A stretch of 49,607 nucleotides of DNA from a virus. Each line of letters begins with the position of its first letter. Position 1 is the stretch's first letter. The DNA lies in the IMG/VR virus record IMGVR_UViG_3300007755_000001, positions 1 to 49,607 of that record; one strand, 5' to 3'. The notes beneath the pieces are model-generated. The model saw only the letters and a list, made by a program, of their open reading frames with translations, was not told where the DNA came from and searched no databases. Below, piece by piece: positions 39,509 through 48,634 of this stretch. The position numbers were made by a program, and so were the translations under genes.

Positions 39509-40309
39509 TCATAATGGCCATTTGACTTCACTCATTGTATCAGTGTCAGATGGATCGGTTGGGTCGTCTGGATGACCGACCTCGATTGTAGTTGTCCAAT
39601 CATCAGTAACGTCCGCAGTCCACGGATTTACAGTTTCTTTGACTTGTTCTACAATTGGTGCATTTGGATCAAAATCCCCAATCATATAATTTGCAGTAAC
39701 TTTCTTGATTATTCCTTGTTCTCTAATAGGCGGATACATCCATCCTTTAACAATAAAATCAAGTGTCCAGTTTACAATTCTATGTTCACCAAATTCTCCC
39801 TCAAATTCATCTGTCATAGTAACGCCAGATAATTCAATAGGAATATCTCTCTTCATATCCAATTCAGGTATTTCTTCAATAACAATGTTGAAATCTGGTT
39901 GAAAGTATGGTAATATTTGTTCTATAATTTGCAACCCATCATCCATATAATCAACATAGATATCAAGCGAAAATCCGAAGTTGTATGGAATAGGCGAATA
40001 TATTTTATGAGCTTTATTAACATCAGTATGAGAGAATCTTAATTCATTCATCTGATTTGTGGCTCTTGATAGGTCCGCTTGAATATCATTCATCACAAAT
40101 CCCATTCTAGGAACTTGTTTATTCTTTTTAGCATCCTTTATTAAACGCGCCAAATATTTCTTTTGTGATTCATATGCTAATGGAACTTTGATATCTTTAA
40201 TTAATGATCCATCGTCCTCTTTCCTCTGGACGTGTATGTTATTAAATACCGATCCAAAAGCAACGATTAGTTTTCTTGCGGTTCCGTGATAAAAAGTAGT
40301 TCCAAACAT
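39509..40309 (-). CDS. 15: Tail terminator gp15
   Basis: This 266-residue protein (T4 gp15 has 272) has MFGTTFYHGTARKLIVAFGS, VPLAYESQKKYLARL, QIIEQILPYFQPDFN and IVNWTLDFIVKGWMYPP, which align closely with T4 gp15. It caps the tail tube and sheath and joins the head. It follows gene 14 by 1 nt. Confidence 0.93.
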   Translation of the reverse strand: MFGTTFYHGTARKLIVAFGSVFNNIHVQRKEDDGSLIKDIKVPLAYESQKKYLARLIKDAKKNKQVPRMGFVMNDIQADLSRATNQMNELRFSHTDVNKAHKIYSPIPYNFGFSLDIYVDYMDDGLQIIEQILPYFQPDFNIVIEEIPELDMKRDIPIELSGVTMTDEFEGEFGEHRIVNWTLDFIVKGWMYPPIREQGIIKKVTANYMIGDFDPNAPIVEQVKETVNPWTADVTDDWTTTIEVGHPDDPTDPSDTDTMSEVKWPL

Positions 40310-40310
40310 A

Positions 40311-40925
40311 TTAATTCACCGTCCCAAATGGATTCATTTCTGTGAAGTCAAGAACTTCATCATCCTCTACGTCCCAATCCGGAGTGCCTAGTTCTTTGTC
40401 AATTGAACTTTGAATATCTGCCTCAAGTGCTTCAATTTCAGTATCAACAACATCAATATTTTCGTGACCATATTCCCAAGGTTTAAGAGTTAGTTGCCAA
40501 ACGTGTTGTGGTCCATCGGGAGTTGGATAAAACATAGAATCATTTCCAACAAATGTGACCTCAAATAATGCTTCTGCATCAGTGAAGAATAGTAAATCTC
40601 CAGCGATAGGAGTATCATCAGAAGTGTCCGTGGTTTCCTCAGCAAATTCTTTCTTAGTGAAAGTCACCTTCATTTCATCAGTAACTTGAACTCCGAATTT
40701 AGAATAGAAATCTCCTACATCACCATAATCTTGGTATTCATCTACGAGAATATTTAGTGTCCAAACAGTGTCAAATTTGCTTGTTGGATCTTCACCAAAA
40801 ATAGGATCAACAGTTGCACCATACTTGCGTGGTAGATATTTTGCTTCAAACCCCACAACAGCAACTACTTCTTCGATCATATCCTTAATCATTGGTGATT
40901 TGGACATATTATCAAACATACCCAT
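40311..40925 (-). CDS. 14: Neck protein gp14
   Basis: This 204-residue protein (T4 gp14 has 256) has EAKYLPRKYGATVDPIFGED, FYSKFGVQVTDEMKVTF and GDLLFFTDAEALFEVTFV, matching T4 gp14 (YYVPREY... IFGEDL... SNFGMQVQDEV... GDLIYFPMDNSLFEI). It joins head to tail. Gene order 13-14-15 is as in T4. Confidence 0.9.
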   Translation of the reverse strand: MGMFDNMSKSPMIKDMIEEVVAVVGFEAKYLPRKYGATVDPIFGEDPTSKFDTVWTLNILVDEYQDYGDVGDFYSKFGVQVTDEMKVTFTKKEFAEETTDTSDDTPIAGDLLFFTDAEALFEVTFVGNDSMFYPTPDGPQHVWQLTLKPWEYGHENIDVVDTEIEALEADIQSSIDKELGTPDWDVEDDEVLDFTEMNPFGTVN

Positions 40926-40929
40926 TTTA

Positions 40930-41742
40930 TTATCCTACAATGAAGTTGACAGGTAGTTCGTAATTAAGTGAAAATTCTTCTTCGAGTTTTTCAATCTCTT
41001 CTTTTGCTTCATCCCAAACTTGCTGACCATTTATAGTGATACCACCAGGAAGAGGCATACCGTCAAACTGCTTCATATTTGCTCCCCACTGTTGTTTAAT
41101 CAATGCAGTAGCATATTTCTTGACCCACTCATCATTATATACATCAATTGCATAACTATTGGCTTCATCAGGAACGACTGCTTTCCACGCTCTCACAAGC
41201 ATTGAATTACCAACGCTCCAAGTCTCTCCAGCCGCTTCACAGGCTGTTTTATCTGTATATGATACATCAGAACACTTAGGGCCTATAATCTTTCCAGAAT
41301 GCGAATAGAGGCGATTGGTTGCTTTATTAAATGTGAAAGTTCTATCGAGATTAAAATAACTATTGACCATCTCCAGATGTTCCATCGTTATTTCGTAGTA
41401 TTGCATACTAACCTTAGTCATATCAAACATTTCATCATACATAATTCTATAACGCACATCAGCCATCGCCTCAGAAGAATACTTCCCAGGCTCATAGATT
41501 CGTGTAACAGCAATGATATCATCATCAAGTGTTATAAATTGATTTGCCTCATCTATAGCAGTGAATTCGATAGTAACAAATTTCTCTTCAACACCATCAA
41601 AGTGTCTTTCAATAAATAGTTGGAGAGCATCATCAATTCTATCATACGCCTGAGTATCATCAACTTGAATCTCTACTTTTGGAGATCCTAATTTACGATA
41701 TGCGTAATCCCTTAATTCTTCTGCTGATTGTACTTTAGCCAT
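40930..41742 (-). CDS. 13: Head completion/neck protein gp13
   Basis: This 270-residue protein (T4 gp13 has 309) has DYAYRKLGSPKVEIQVDDTQ, then IDDALQLFIERHFDGVEE, characteristic of gp13, and a C-terminal GGITINGQQVWDEAKEEIEK. Residues 157-175 (C-S-D...T-A-C-E-A-A-G-E-T-W) are a small Cys/Trp module also found in gp18; it interrupts the segment between KIIG and NSMLVRAWKAV. It seals the portal vertex with gp14. Its start overlaps the end of the membrane protein gene at 41735. Confidence 0.88.
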   Translation of the reverse strand: MAKVQSAEELRDYAYRKLGSPKVEIQVDDTQAYDRIDDALQLFIERHFDGVEEKFVTIEFTAIDEANQFITLDDDIIAVTRIYEPGKYSSEAMADVRYRIMYDEMFDMTKVSMQYYEITMEHLEMVNSYFNLDRTFTFNKATNRLYSHSGKIIGPKCSDVSYTDKTACEAAGETWSVGNSMLVRAWKAVVPDEANSYAIDVYNDEWVKKYATALIKQQWGANMKQFDGMPLPGGITINGQQVWDEAKEEIEKLEEEFSLNYELPVNFIVG

Positions 41743-42139
41743 TATTTTTTACCTCTTCCTCACTATTTATGTCAAGATTATATTTACATTCTGGAATATC
41801 CTCACAATAAACTTTACCATTAGAAAATAACCTACATTCTGTATGCCATTTCCACTTAAATCTTAAAATTGTGTATGTGAACAATAACAAAGACAAAGAT
41901 GTTAATATATGAATTGAAGCAAACAATGGTTCTGAATATTCATTTAAATTTGTATGAGAAACAACATCAAAATTGCAAGTAAATGTCAAAAAAAATGATG
42001 AAATAGCTCCCATCAAAATAGATGACCTTGCCCAAACACTATAATATCCTCTATGCCTCAATGTGAATAAAAATCCACCGATTGAAATTGCAGTAACAAA
42101 TATTAAGAAAAATCTCTCAACCTCTATCAATATTTCCAT
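41735..42139 (-). CDS. Multi-pass membrane protein, unknown
   Basis: This 134-residue protein has about three hydrophobic helices (FFLIFVTAISIGGFLF; SSILMGAISSFFLTFT; SIHILTSLSLLLFTYTIL). It has a soluble C-terminal tail with Cys (WHTECRLFSNGKVYCEDIPE). I do not recognise it. Together with the XhlA-like gene just upstream it could form a membrane or lysis pair, read from the late promoter at 42451. It overlaps the start of gene 13 by 8 bases. Confidence 0.6.
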   Translation of the reverse strand: MEILIEVERFFLIFVTAISIGGFLFTLRHRGYYSVWARSSILMGAISSFFLTFTCNFDVVSHTNLNEYSEPLFASIHILTSLSLLLFTYTILRFKWKWHTECRLFSNGKVYCEDIPECKYNLDINSEEEVKNNG

Positions 42140-42142
42140 ATA

Positions 42143-42418
42143 CTATACTCCACCTTTCACCCAATACATAATTAAACCAATCGTGGCAGAAATAATAAGC
42201 CAAAATATCCTCTCGCCATTACTAATCTGAATTTGATTAGTGGCTATGTCAACCTCGTGATCTGTGCCTTGCTCAATCAACTTATCCAACTTCGATTCGA
42301 TTCTCTCTGTCTTGTTGTAGACAGTTTTCATTTGTTCCTCGAGTCTTGTTATTCGTTCTTTCATATTATCAACGGCAATCCACAGTCGTTCTGAAACTAC
42401 TTCTGTGTTATCGTTCAT
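42143..42418 (-). CDS. XhlA-like coiled-coil membrane protein
   Basis: This 91-residue protein has an N-terminal coiled coil (MKERITRLEEQMKTVYNKTE and onward) and one C-terminal membrane helix (IFWLIISATIGLIMYWV) followed by a short tail. The layout matches XhlA/holin-associated proteins and other small phage membrane proteins. A late promoter and AAGGT lie upstream, fitting a late lysis or membrane role. A multi-pass membrane protein follows. Confidence 0.6.
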   Translation of the reverse strand: MNDNTEVVSERLWIAVDNMKERITRLEEQMKTVYNKTERIESKLDKLIEQGTDHEVDIATNQIQISNGERIFWLIISATIGLIMYWVKGGV

Positions 42419-42450
42419 TTTTTACCTTATATATATTTACAATATTGATA

Positions 42451-42458
42451 TATTTATA
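42451..42458 (-). promoter_or_regulatory. T4-type late promoter of the 42418-to-13 unit
   Basis: An exact minus-strand TATAAATA upstream of the XhlA-like gene, with a leader of about 27 nt. It lies between two divergent genes; on the plus strand this region shows no clear promoter for hldE. Confidence 0.72.
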
Positions 42459-42474
42459 TGAATGGAAATTAGAT

Positions 42475-43725
42475 ATGATGAATAACCAAGTAATCGTGAT
42501 CGGTGATTTGATGTTAGATGAATACTGTAATGGGGTGGCTAATCGGATATCACCCGAATCTCCAGTACCAGTGGTTGATTCTGTAAAAGAGACACATCAT
42601 CTTGGTGGAGCTGGTAATGTTGCTCAAAACGTGCGTGTGTTTACTAAAGATGTTACTCTTTACAGTTCTGTTGGTTATGATAAAGATTCTGAAATAATCA
42701 CTGCTATTCTAGCAGACGAGGGAATTGAATATAATCTTAAATATGGTTGTAACTCCAAAACGCTTAAAAAGACCCGTATCCTTGCGAACGAGCATCAACT
42801 ATGCAGAATAGATTCTGGAGTGATTAAAGACGAGGCCAACGCTCCTACGCAGTCTCCTGACGTTATAATACTATCGGACTACAATAAAGGAACCTTATCA
42901 GAATCATATATTCAAGATATTATTGATAATAATACTTGCCCCGTTTTAGTTGATCCTAAGGGTACAGATTGGAATAAATATCGTGGGGCATTCTGTTTAA
43001 CCCCAAATAAGAAAGAGTTTGAGGAAACATATGGAGTATTTACTGCAATGAATGCTCTTCGTGTAGTGAAAGAACTGAAACTAGATGGAATTCTTGTCAC
43101 TCTAGGTGCAGGAGGAATGCACTGGATTGGCAGGGATGCATCATCAATCTATTTGCCTACAGAAGCAAAGGAAGTGATAGATGTTACTGGAGCTGGAGAT
43201 ACCGTGATTGCTACGTTTGCTCTTTTCTTACCGAAGGGGGTTAAGAATGCAATGAAGTATTCCAATAAAGCGGCTGGAAATGTTGTGAGTAAATTAGGAA
43301 CTGCTACCCCAGACAAAGCTGCCGTAAAAGAAACAGTGGTATTTACTAATGGTTGTTTTGATATCATCCATTCTGGCCATATTGCTCTTCTACAGAAAGC
43401 AAGTCGATTTGGTGATAGATTGATTGTAGGATTGAATAGTGATAATTCAGTAAGACGTATCAAGCGTGAACCAGTGAATGATATGTATGAGAGAAAGGCT
43501 GTATTAGAAGCAATAGATGGGGTCGATAGTGTAATTATTTTTGAAGATGATACTCCATATGACTTGATTAAAACATTAGAGCCTGATATACTGATAAAGG
43601 GAGGAGATTACACTTTTGATGAAGTTATTGGTAATGACTTAGTAGAAAATGTTGTGATAATTCCAACGATTGAGGGTAAGAGTACAACTAATACGATTGA
43701 GAGAGTGAAGAATGGAAAAGATTGA
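42475..43725 (+). CDS. hldE: HldE-like bifunctional heptose kinase/adenylyltransferase
   Basis: This 416-residue protein (E. coli HldE has 477) has an N-terminal PfkB-type kinase domain (VIVIGDLMLDEYCNG, LGGAGNVAQN, DVTGAGDT with GAGD at 239-242). A C-terminal nucleotidyltransferase domain follows (TNGCFDIIHSGH, HSGH 299-302, and DILIKGGDYT). It would phosphorylate heptose-7-phosphate at O1 and later form ADP-heptose. The kinase domain is shorter than in bacteria. The start is the ATG at 42475, with GGA 8 nt upstream. It is one of few plus-strand genes, and the cupin gene overlaps its end. Confidence 0.92.
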   Translation: MMNNQVIVIGDLMLDEYCNGVANRISPESPVPVVDSVKETHHLGGAGNVAQNVRVFTKDVTLYSSVGYDKDSEIITAILADEGIEYNLKYGCNSKTLKKTRILANEHQLCRIDSGVIKDEANAPTQSPDVIILSDYNKGTLSESYIQDIIDNNTCPVLVDPKGTDWNKYRGAFCLTPNKKEFEETYGVFTAMNALRVVKELKLDGILVTLGAGGMHWIGRDASSIYLPTEAKEVIDVTGAGDTVIATFALFLPKGVKNAMKYSNKAAGNVVSKLGTATPDKAAVKETVVFTNGCFDIIHSGHIALLQKASRFGDRLIVGLNSDNSVRRIKREPVNDMYERKAVLEAIDGVDSVIIFEDDTPYDLIKTLEPDILIKGGDYTFDEVIGNDLVENVVIIPTIEGKSTTNTIERVKNGKD

Positions 43726-44068
43726 AAAAGGATGGGGACACGAACGAATCATTGAAAGTAATGAGCAATATTGTATGAAAGAACTTCACTTTCATAGAAG
43801 GGGCCATCAATCATCAATGCATTTTCATAAGAATAAGACTGAAACGTGGTTGGTCCAGAGTGGTGCAATTGAGGTTGAATTAATGGATATGAGAGATTCA
43901 TCCACAAGAGTTATGATTGTGAATCAAGGGGGAACTATTCATATTGAACCAATGACTCCACATCAGGTGACTTGTTTAGAAAACGATACGGTAATTATCG
44001 AAGCATCAAGTGAGGATACTACCGAAGATAATTACCGTATCAGACCTGGGGATTCTCAAAAAGGATAA
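43712..44068 (+). CDS. Cupin-domain protein (sugar-phosphate isomerase-like)
   Basis: This 118-residue single cupin starts with KGWGHERIIESNEQYCMKEL, a W-G-x-E opening like that of mannose-6-phosphate isomerase/guanylyltransferase type cupins. Metal-binding His lie in HFHRRGHQSSMHFHKNKTE and MTPHQVT. It probably acts on a nucleotide or phospho-sugar; isomerase or epimerase are both possible. The gene overlaps the end of hldE by 14 bases, so the two are coupled, and its own end overlaps the convergent hldD. Confidence 0.75.
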   Translation: MEKIEKGWGHERIIESNEQYCMKELHFHRRGHQSSMHFHKNKTETWLVQSGAIEVELMDMRDSSTRVMIVNQGGTIHIEPMTPHQVTCLENDTVIIEASSEDTTEDNYRIRPGDSQKG

Positions 44069-44901
44069 TTTGTCATATCAGCCTCAGTGAATGATTGATA
44101 ATGTTCTTTCAAATCTTCTGGCATAGGGATATATTCAATTTCAATATTTTCATCTATAGTTTTGGCCATATCAACAAAGGATCTTGCTGTACCTGTGCCG
44201 ATATTATAGATTCCTGAATTACCAGAATTCATCATCTGAATGGTTTTATTGATTGTCATATCAATGCTTATAAAGTCTCGTTTGAACTCATCTGATCCTT
44301 CAAACAATTGAACCTTACCTGTTGACTCATATTGATCTTTCAACCAAGCAGTTGGTGATTTCATTCCGTCTTTATGGGTTTCAAACTCACCATCTGAATA
44401 CACATTGAAATATCGAAGTCCAATAATCTTACTATTATTCATTAAACGTCTGGCAAATTTATCAGCGAGAAGTTTAGAAAAACCATACATATTGTTTGGT
44501 TGATAATCATCAGATTTATCATTAAATGTTGTGCTGTTACCATACACACTAGCAGACGAAGCATATACTACTGGCACGTTTTCAGAAGAACATATACTCA
44601 ATATACTACAAGTGTATTGATAATTATTATCCATTAGATATTTACCATCAGTACATTTAGTTGAAGATTCAGCACCCAAATGATATATACAATCTATTAA
44701 TTTCTGACCCGTTAATAGTGGTAAAAGTTCAATAAATTTATCTTTATCAGTATATTCAAATATTTTCAAGTCTTTAATATTGTTGACTTTAGAACCATCT
44801 GTCAAATCATCAACTAAAAGAATATCTTCAATACCCTCTTGATTTAATGCTTTAATCAATCGACTTCCAATGAAGCCTGCACCACCTGTAACAACTATCA
44901 T
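44056..44901 (-). CDS. hldD: HldD-like ADP-heptose 6-epimerase, C-terminally short
   Basis: This 281-residue short-chain (extended SDR) epimerase has VTGGAGFIGS (4-13), the SSASVYG segment, and Y139GFSK143 as catalytic Tyr-Lys. The pattern GKYLMDNNYQYT and LFEGSDEFKRDFISID matches E. coli HldD (310 residues). It ends at DMTNYPF, about 28 residues short of E. coli HldD, where the gene runs into the convergent cupin gene. The core catalytic site is intact, so it may still work. It overlaps the carbamoyltransferase gene by 4 bases. Confidence 0.88.
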   Translation of the reverse strand: MIVVTGGAGFIGSRLIKALNQEGIEDILLVDDLTDGSKVNNIKDLKIFEYTDKDKFIELLPLLTGQKLIDCIYHLGAESSTKCTDGKYLMDNNYQYTCSILSICSSENVPVVYASSASVYGNSTTFNDKSDDYQPNNMYGFSKLLADKFARRLMNNSKIIGLRYFNVYSDGEFETHKDGMKSPTAWLKDQYESTGKVQLFEGSDEFKRDFISIDMTINKTIQMMNSGNSGIYNIGTGTARSFVDMAKTIDENIEIEYIPMPEDLKEHYQSFTEADMTNYPF

Positions 44902-46670
44902 TTGTTTTTCACCTCAATTATTAGATCATTATCTGGAATATAAAGATATTCAATATCACTATTAGCAAGGGTACGAATCGCATCATCAATCGTTTCAACA
45001 AGCGGTTCACCACCAAGATTGAAAGAAGTATTGAAAAGAATTGGTACTCCAGTTTCTTTGTAGAAGTGGTCAATCATTTCATAATAGACTGGATTTTGAT
45101 GTTCCTTTACAGTCTGAATTCTACAAGTACCATCAACGTGAATGATTGCTGGAATCTGTTCTGCATATTCATCAGAAGCGCAATTCATAGCATACATCAT
45201 ATGTGGAGACTCTTCAAGCCCTCTCATATCAAACCATTCGTGTGCGTGTTCGTGTAAGATTGAACCAGCAAATGGGCGGAAGTATTCTCTATGCTTGACT
45301 TTATTCACGTAGTCTTTACCATCAAGCGTACGAGGATCAAAGAGAATAGAACGGTTGCCCAATGCTCTCGGCCCATTCTCACATCTATCCTGGAATAGTG
45401 TTACTATATTCCCTTTCAAAATCAACTTAACTGCATCAGGAGCATACTGCTTATCAAATACACCAGTTGCACCATAATTCTTTGCAATCTCAACAATCTC
45501 TTCTGTAGTGTTCTTCTGTACAGGACCAAGGAATAATGACTCACCAAAAGGACGTACATTATTATCTTTTGTTATAGAATGATATGCTAACATTGCCGCT
45601 CCAACTGCTGTTCCTGCATCATTTGAAATTGGTTCAACATATAGATTGATATCTTCATCTTTCAATTGCTCAAGATACCAATAATTTGCTACACAATTCA
45701 AACCATATCCACCAGAAAGAACTACATTTTTATTTCCACTCTTATCGACTGCTTTACGAATCAAATCAAGAACCATAGCTTGCGATTCAGTTTGAATCGC
45801 ATATGCCATATCTCTACGATTTTGGAGCAATGTTACATCCCCATCATTCCACTCTCTCAATTCTTTATATCTTCCTGCGTTAACAAGCGCGCCATTGGGA
45901 TATGTTGGAATAATTACATTTCTATCTGTTGTTTTCCAATCACCACCATTCCCATCTGTATAGATATCAGGAATATTATCATTCGGCTTACCATACGGAA
46001 ACAGCCCCATAGTCTTACCCGCCTCGATTGGTTGCCAGCCACAATATTGTGTTACTGCTTCATACGCTTTTACAATACCTGCACTATCATCAAGAATCAT
46101 TTCGTGCGTGCCTTCTTCACCTTCTCTTTCTGAATCCATATCAGTGTAATGAGCAGATGTCCAAGGGCCTCTCCCGCCTTGATGCTTATAAAGAGTTTTG
46201 AAGTCTGCCGGATACTTACAATCAAAAATCGTTTCAAGTTCCCAAGTCATTTCTTGTTGCATATTAATATTCATTGGAATAAACGTGCCAGCTCCATCAA
46301 CAATCAATGCTGTTGCGGATTCAAAACCAGAACGATAGAAAGCACAAGCGGCGTGCATTTTATGATGCCATTTATGCATATCAATAATTTGATCTTCTGA
46401 TTCAATCAATCGAAGTTTTCTCGCTAGACCAGCATATACATTATCACCAGAAAAGTCAACACGACTTTCATCTGATTGTGTGTGTGATATTACAAGATAA
46501 TCTAGTTTATCTGTATAATCAAGAATTTTGACTATAGATGCAAATGGTCCACCATCATATTTTCTTCGGGATAGTCTTTCTTCTTCAATAGCAAAAACAA
46601 TTTCACCATCTTTCAAAAGACAAATACCGCCATTATGTCCTCGAGCAATTCCCGCAATCCACTGACTCAT
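44898..46670 (-). CDS. Carbamoyltransferase (NodU/CmcH/TobZ family)
   Basis: This 590-residue protein has an N-terminal ASKHA-type domain (GIARGHNGGICLLKDGEIVF, EEERLSRRKYDGG, HKMHAACAFYRSGF with VDGAG). A YrdC-like C-terminal part follows (ALGNRSILFDPRT, HREYFRPFAGSIL and PILFNTSFNLGGEP). It would carbamoylate a sugar hydroxyl using carbamoyl phosphate. Next to heptose genes, a carbamoylated heptose on LPS or on the virion is likely. The full length argues that it is active. Confidence 0.9.
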   Translation of the reverse strand: MSQWIAGIARGHNGGICLLKDGEIVFAIEEERLSRRKYDGGPFASIVKILDYTDKLDYLVISHTQSDESRVDFSGDNVYAGLARKLRLIESEDQIIDMHKWHHKMHAACAFYRSGFESATALIVDGAGTFIPMNINMQQEMTWELETIFDCKYPADFKTLYKHQGGRGPWTSAHYTDMDSEREGEEGTHEMILDDSAGIVKAYEAVTQYCGWQPIEAGKTMGLFPYGKPNDNIPDIYTDGNGGDWKTTDRNVIIPTYPNGALVNAGRYKELREWNDGDVTLLQNRRDMAYAIQTESQAMVLDLIRKAVDKSGNKNVVLSGGYGLNCVANYWYLEQLKDEDINLYVEPISNDAGTAVGAAMLAYHSITKDNNVRPFGESLFLGPVQKNTTEEIVEIAKNYGATGVFDKQYAPDAVKLILKGNIVTLFQDRCENGPRALGNRSILFDPRTLDGKDYVNKVKHREYFRPFAGSILHEHAHEWFDMRGLEESPHMMYAMNCASDEYAEQIPAIIHVDGTCRIQTVKEHQNPVYYEMIDHFYKETGVPILFNTSFNLGGEPLVETIDDAIRTLANSDIEYLYIPDNDLIIEVKNK

Positions 46671-46673
46671 AAT

Positions 46674-47723
46674 TTAATTCTCCAGAAGGTTAGTAGTATT
46701 AAAATCATACTTAGGCAGAGATTCACTTGTGCCACAAGTTCCGCAGCCGCCCTGTTGTGTTGGAGTAAAAGAACCTTCAAACTTCTTTCCTTCACCTAGG
46801 AATTGTTTACAAGAGTCGATAACCTCTTTCTCTTGATATTCATCCATCATCATAACCTCATCATTTACTCTATCACATTCATCATCCATAGCTATACGAA
46901 TAGGAGAATATTTTCTTTTACCTTCACCAATATCTATAACATCAAAATCTACGAAATCTGGATAACTGATATTTTCAGGCACTGTTGATCCTGTTACTAC
47001 TGTTGCAGTTTTACCAAGTGCCTTTGCGATATGCTGTCCAACAGAGTCACATCCTAAGAAATGGTCCGCTGAATTAATCATTGCTGCCCATTTTCTTAAA
47101 TCAGGCTCTTGTGGTGCCGCAATTATATTATTCTCATCAGTTGGTAGAGGAATTTTCAACTCACTCATCATAATGATAGCATATTCTTTTCGTAGACCTT
47201 GAATGATGTTAATGATATTTTGAAGTTCAAAAGACCTAGAAGAGGGATCAACAATAAATTCTCCCATTTGTGTAACACTTCTACCAAATGGTTGTACAAC
47301 AAGAATCTTATCTTTTCCTGTGGTAGCCTTGATTTCTTGAATAGTTTGAAATCCTACAATCAATTCCATTTTGTTGAGTTTAATTGAAGGATCATTCACT
47401 ACTCTTGGCTCTTCAAGACCATTAATTTCAATATCAAACGCTTGAGTAAGATTACAATTTTGATTGAAATAATCGTGAACTCGATATGGCTCTGGAGTAA
47501 CAATATCTTTGTCTTTTAGATGATTCTCAAAAAGACCTTTATGCCACACTTCATATGCGTGTTTATGAAGAATTGGATGACCGCGATAGAAATCCATACC
47601 AGCTTCACAAACAATTACAAAGTCCTCATCACCTGAGTCCTCTGCATATCTTTCGAGAGCAGGAATTGAACATAGTACCCGACCGGCACCACCATTAATA
47701 AAGAAAGCCTTGGAACGACTCAT
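46674..47723 (-). CDS. GT9 heptosyltransferase-like glycosyltransferase
   Basis: This 349-residue protein has FFINGGAGRVLCSIPALERY near the start, a central KILVVQPFGRSVTQMG, and HFLGCDSVGQHIAKALGKTA in the C-terminal donor-binding half, as in GT9 heptosyltransferases. The C-terminus adds a short Cys segment (PTQQGGCGTCGTSE). It could transfer the ADP-heptose made by HldE/HldD. It is the first gene of the minus-strand cassette, with both a sigma-70 and a late promoter upstream and GAGGTG before the ATG. Confidence 0.78.
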   Translation of the reverse strand: MSRSKAFFINGGAGRVLCSIPALERYAEDSGDEDFVIVCEAGMDFYRGHPILHKHAYEVWHKGLFENHLKDKDIVTPEPYRVHDYFNQNCNLTQAFDIEINGLEEPRVVNDPSIKLNKMELIVGFQTIQEIKATTGKDKILVVQPFGRSVTQMGEFIVDPSSRSFELQNIINIIQGLRKEYAIIMMSELKIPLPTDENNIIAAPQEPDLRKWAAMINSADHFLGCDSVGQHIAKALGKTATVVTGSTVPENISYPDFVDFDVIDIGEGKRKYSPIRIAMDDECDRVNDEVMMMDEYQEKEVIDSCKQFLGEGKKFEGSFTPTQQGGCGTCGTSESLPKYDFNTTNLLEN

Positions 47724-47763
47724 TGTTTCACCTCACTTGTTTTAATAATCTATAATTGGAACT

Positions 47764-47801
47764 ATTATACTATAGTTCGCTCTATTTGTCAAGTATTTAT
47801 A
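47764..47801 (-). promoter_or_regulatory. Tandem late and sigma-70 promoters of the heptose cassette
   Basis: On the minus strand TATAAATA (47801-47794) is followed at once by TTGACA (47792-47787), 17 bp, and TATAAT (47769-47764). The cassette can thus be read both early and late. The sigma-70 start is expected near 47757, about 34 nt before the ATG. Confidence 0.8.
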
Positions 47802-47812
47802 CGCATAAAAAA

Positions 47813-47839
47813 GGCTCTGTTTCAGGAAGAAACAGAGCC
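47813..47839 (-). terminator. Strong Rho-independent terminator
   Basis: An 11-bp stem GGCTCTGTTTC/GAAACAGAGCC with a 5-nt loop is followed on the minus strand by six T. It ends the tail-assembly-like gene at 47862 and insulates it from the heptose cassette. Confidence 0.92.
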
Positions 47840-47861
47840 TCTTTTGGTGTATCTTTAAATC

Positions 47862-48605
47862 TTATTCATCAACGCCACTAATAGGTGCTAACTGAGCGAT
47901 AGCATCTGCATCAGATGGCCCTCTGTCTGCAATCATAATTACTGGGTTATCTGGATCTTCTCCACGAACCAAAGGTTCATCATACTCTCCGTCAGGGTCA
48001 GTAGGCCATTTAATCATATGATTTGGAACAGCCGCCCAATCCGCAGGAATATCCCTCAATTTCTGTCTATATGCTAACCATTTTGCTTTAACTTCGTCAG
48101 GCATATCTTCAGCGATTCTGGAATCAGACTGCTTCAATTTACCATTACGTTCACTACGGACGAACGCATCATCATACCTACGCCAGTCAGTTCTAAAAAC
48201 TAGAGGCTTAGTGTAGTCATCAATGATGTCATTTTCTGAAAAGATTTGACGTGGGTCAGATGGGTCTCTGAGAACCGCATTATCATCTTCAGCAGGTCCT
48301 ACCTGAACTTCATAAAGTTTAATTACTTCTTCAAATCCACCGAAGAGCATTCCGATTTTAATCGTATTCTCATCTGTGTCAGCGTGTAGTTCTTTAACTT
48401 CGCAATTCAAAGGAACAGGACGTTCTGTATATTCATCCTTGTTCCAAGTTTGTTCGATGTCTTGTGACTCTTTGTCAATCCACAGGATTAGAGTTTCAGG
48501 CCCATCATAACTTTGCGTTGACGTTTTACCTAACGCAGTTGTTGGGACAGCCTGTTCAAACTCGTCAGGCAAGTCATAAGTTACGACTTTTTGTATATTT
48601 GCCAT
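47862..48605 (-). CDS. Probable virion/tail-assembly protein
   Basis: This 247-residue acidic protein has a C-terminal segment EVKAKWLAYRQKLRDIPADW followed by KWPTDPD, which resembles the 'W-x-x-Y-R-Q-x-L-R-D' ending of phage tail-fibre assembly and tail proteins. The N-terminal part is beta-rich and includes LILWIDKESQDIEQTWNKDEY. It lies just after a tail-fibre-like gene, supporting a role in the tail. AGGAG lies upstream. A near-match to the late element lies at about 48632, not exact. Confidence 0.65.
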   Translation of the reverse strand: MANIQKVVTYDLPDEFEQAVPTTALGKTSTQSYDGPETLILWIDKESQDIEQTWNKDEYTERPVPLNCEVKELHADTDENTIKIGMLFGGFEEVIKLYEVQVGPAEDDNAVLRDPSDPRQIFSENDIIDDYTKPLVFRTDWRRYDDAFVRSERNGKLKQSDSRIAEDMPDEVKAKWLAYRQKLRDIPADWAAVPNHMIKWPTDPDGEYDEPLVRGEDPDNPVIMIADRGPSDADAIAQLAPISGVDE

Positions 48606-48634
48606 TTTATTCTATCTCCTAAAATTCATATTTA

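Noticed and set aside
42421-42474. Promoter for hldE on the plus strand
   Set aside because: The region is AT-rich, but no -35/-10 pair or plus-strand TATAAATA is present; how hldE is transcribed remains unclear.
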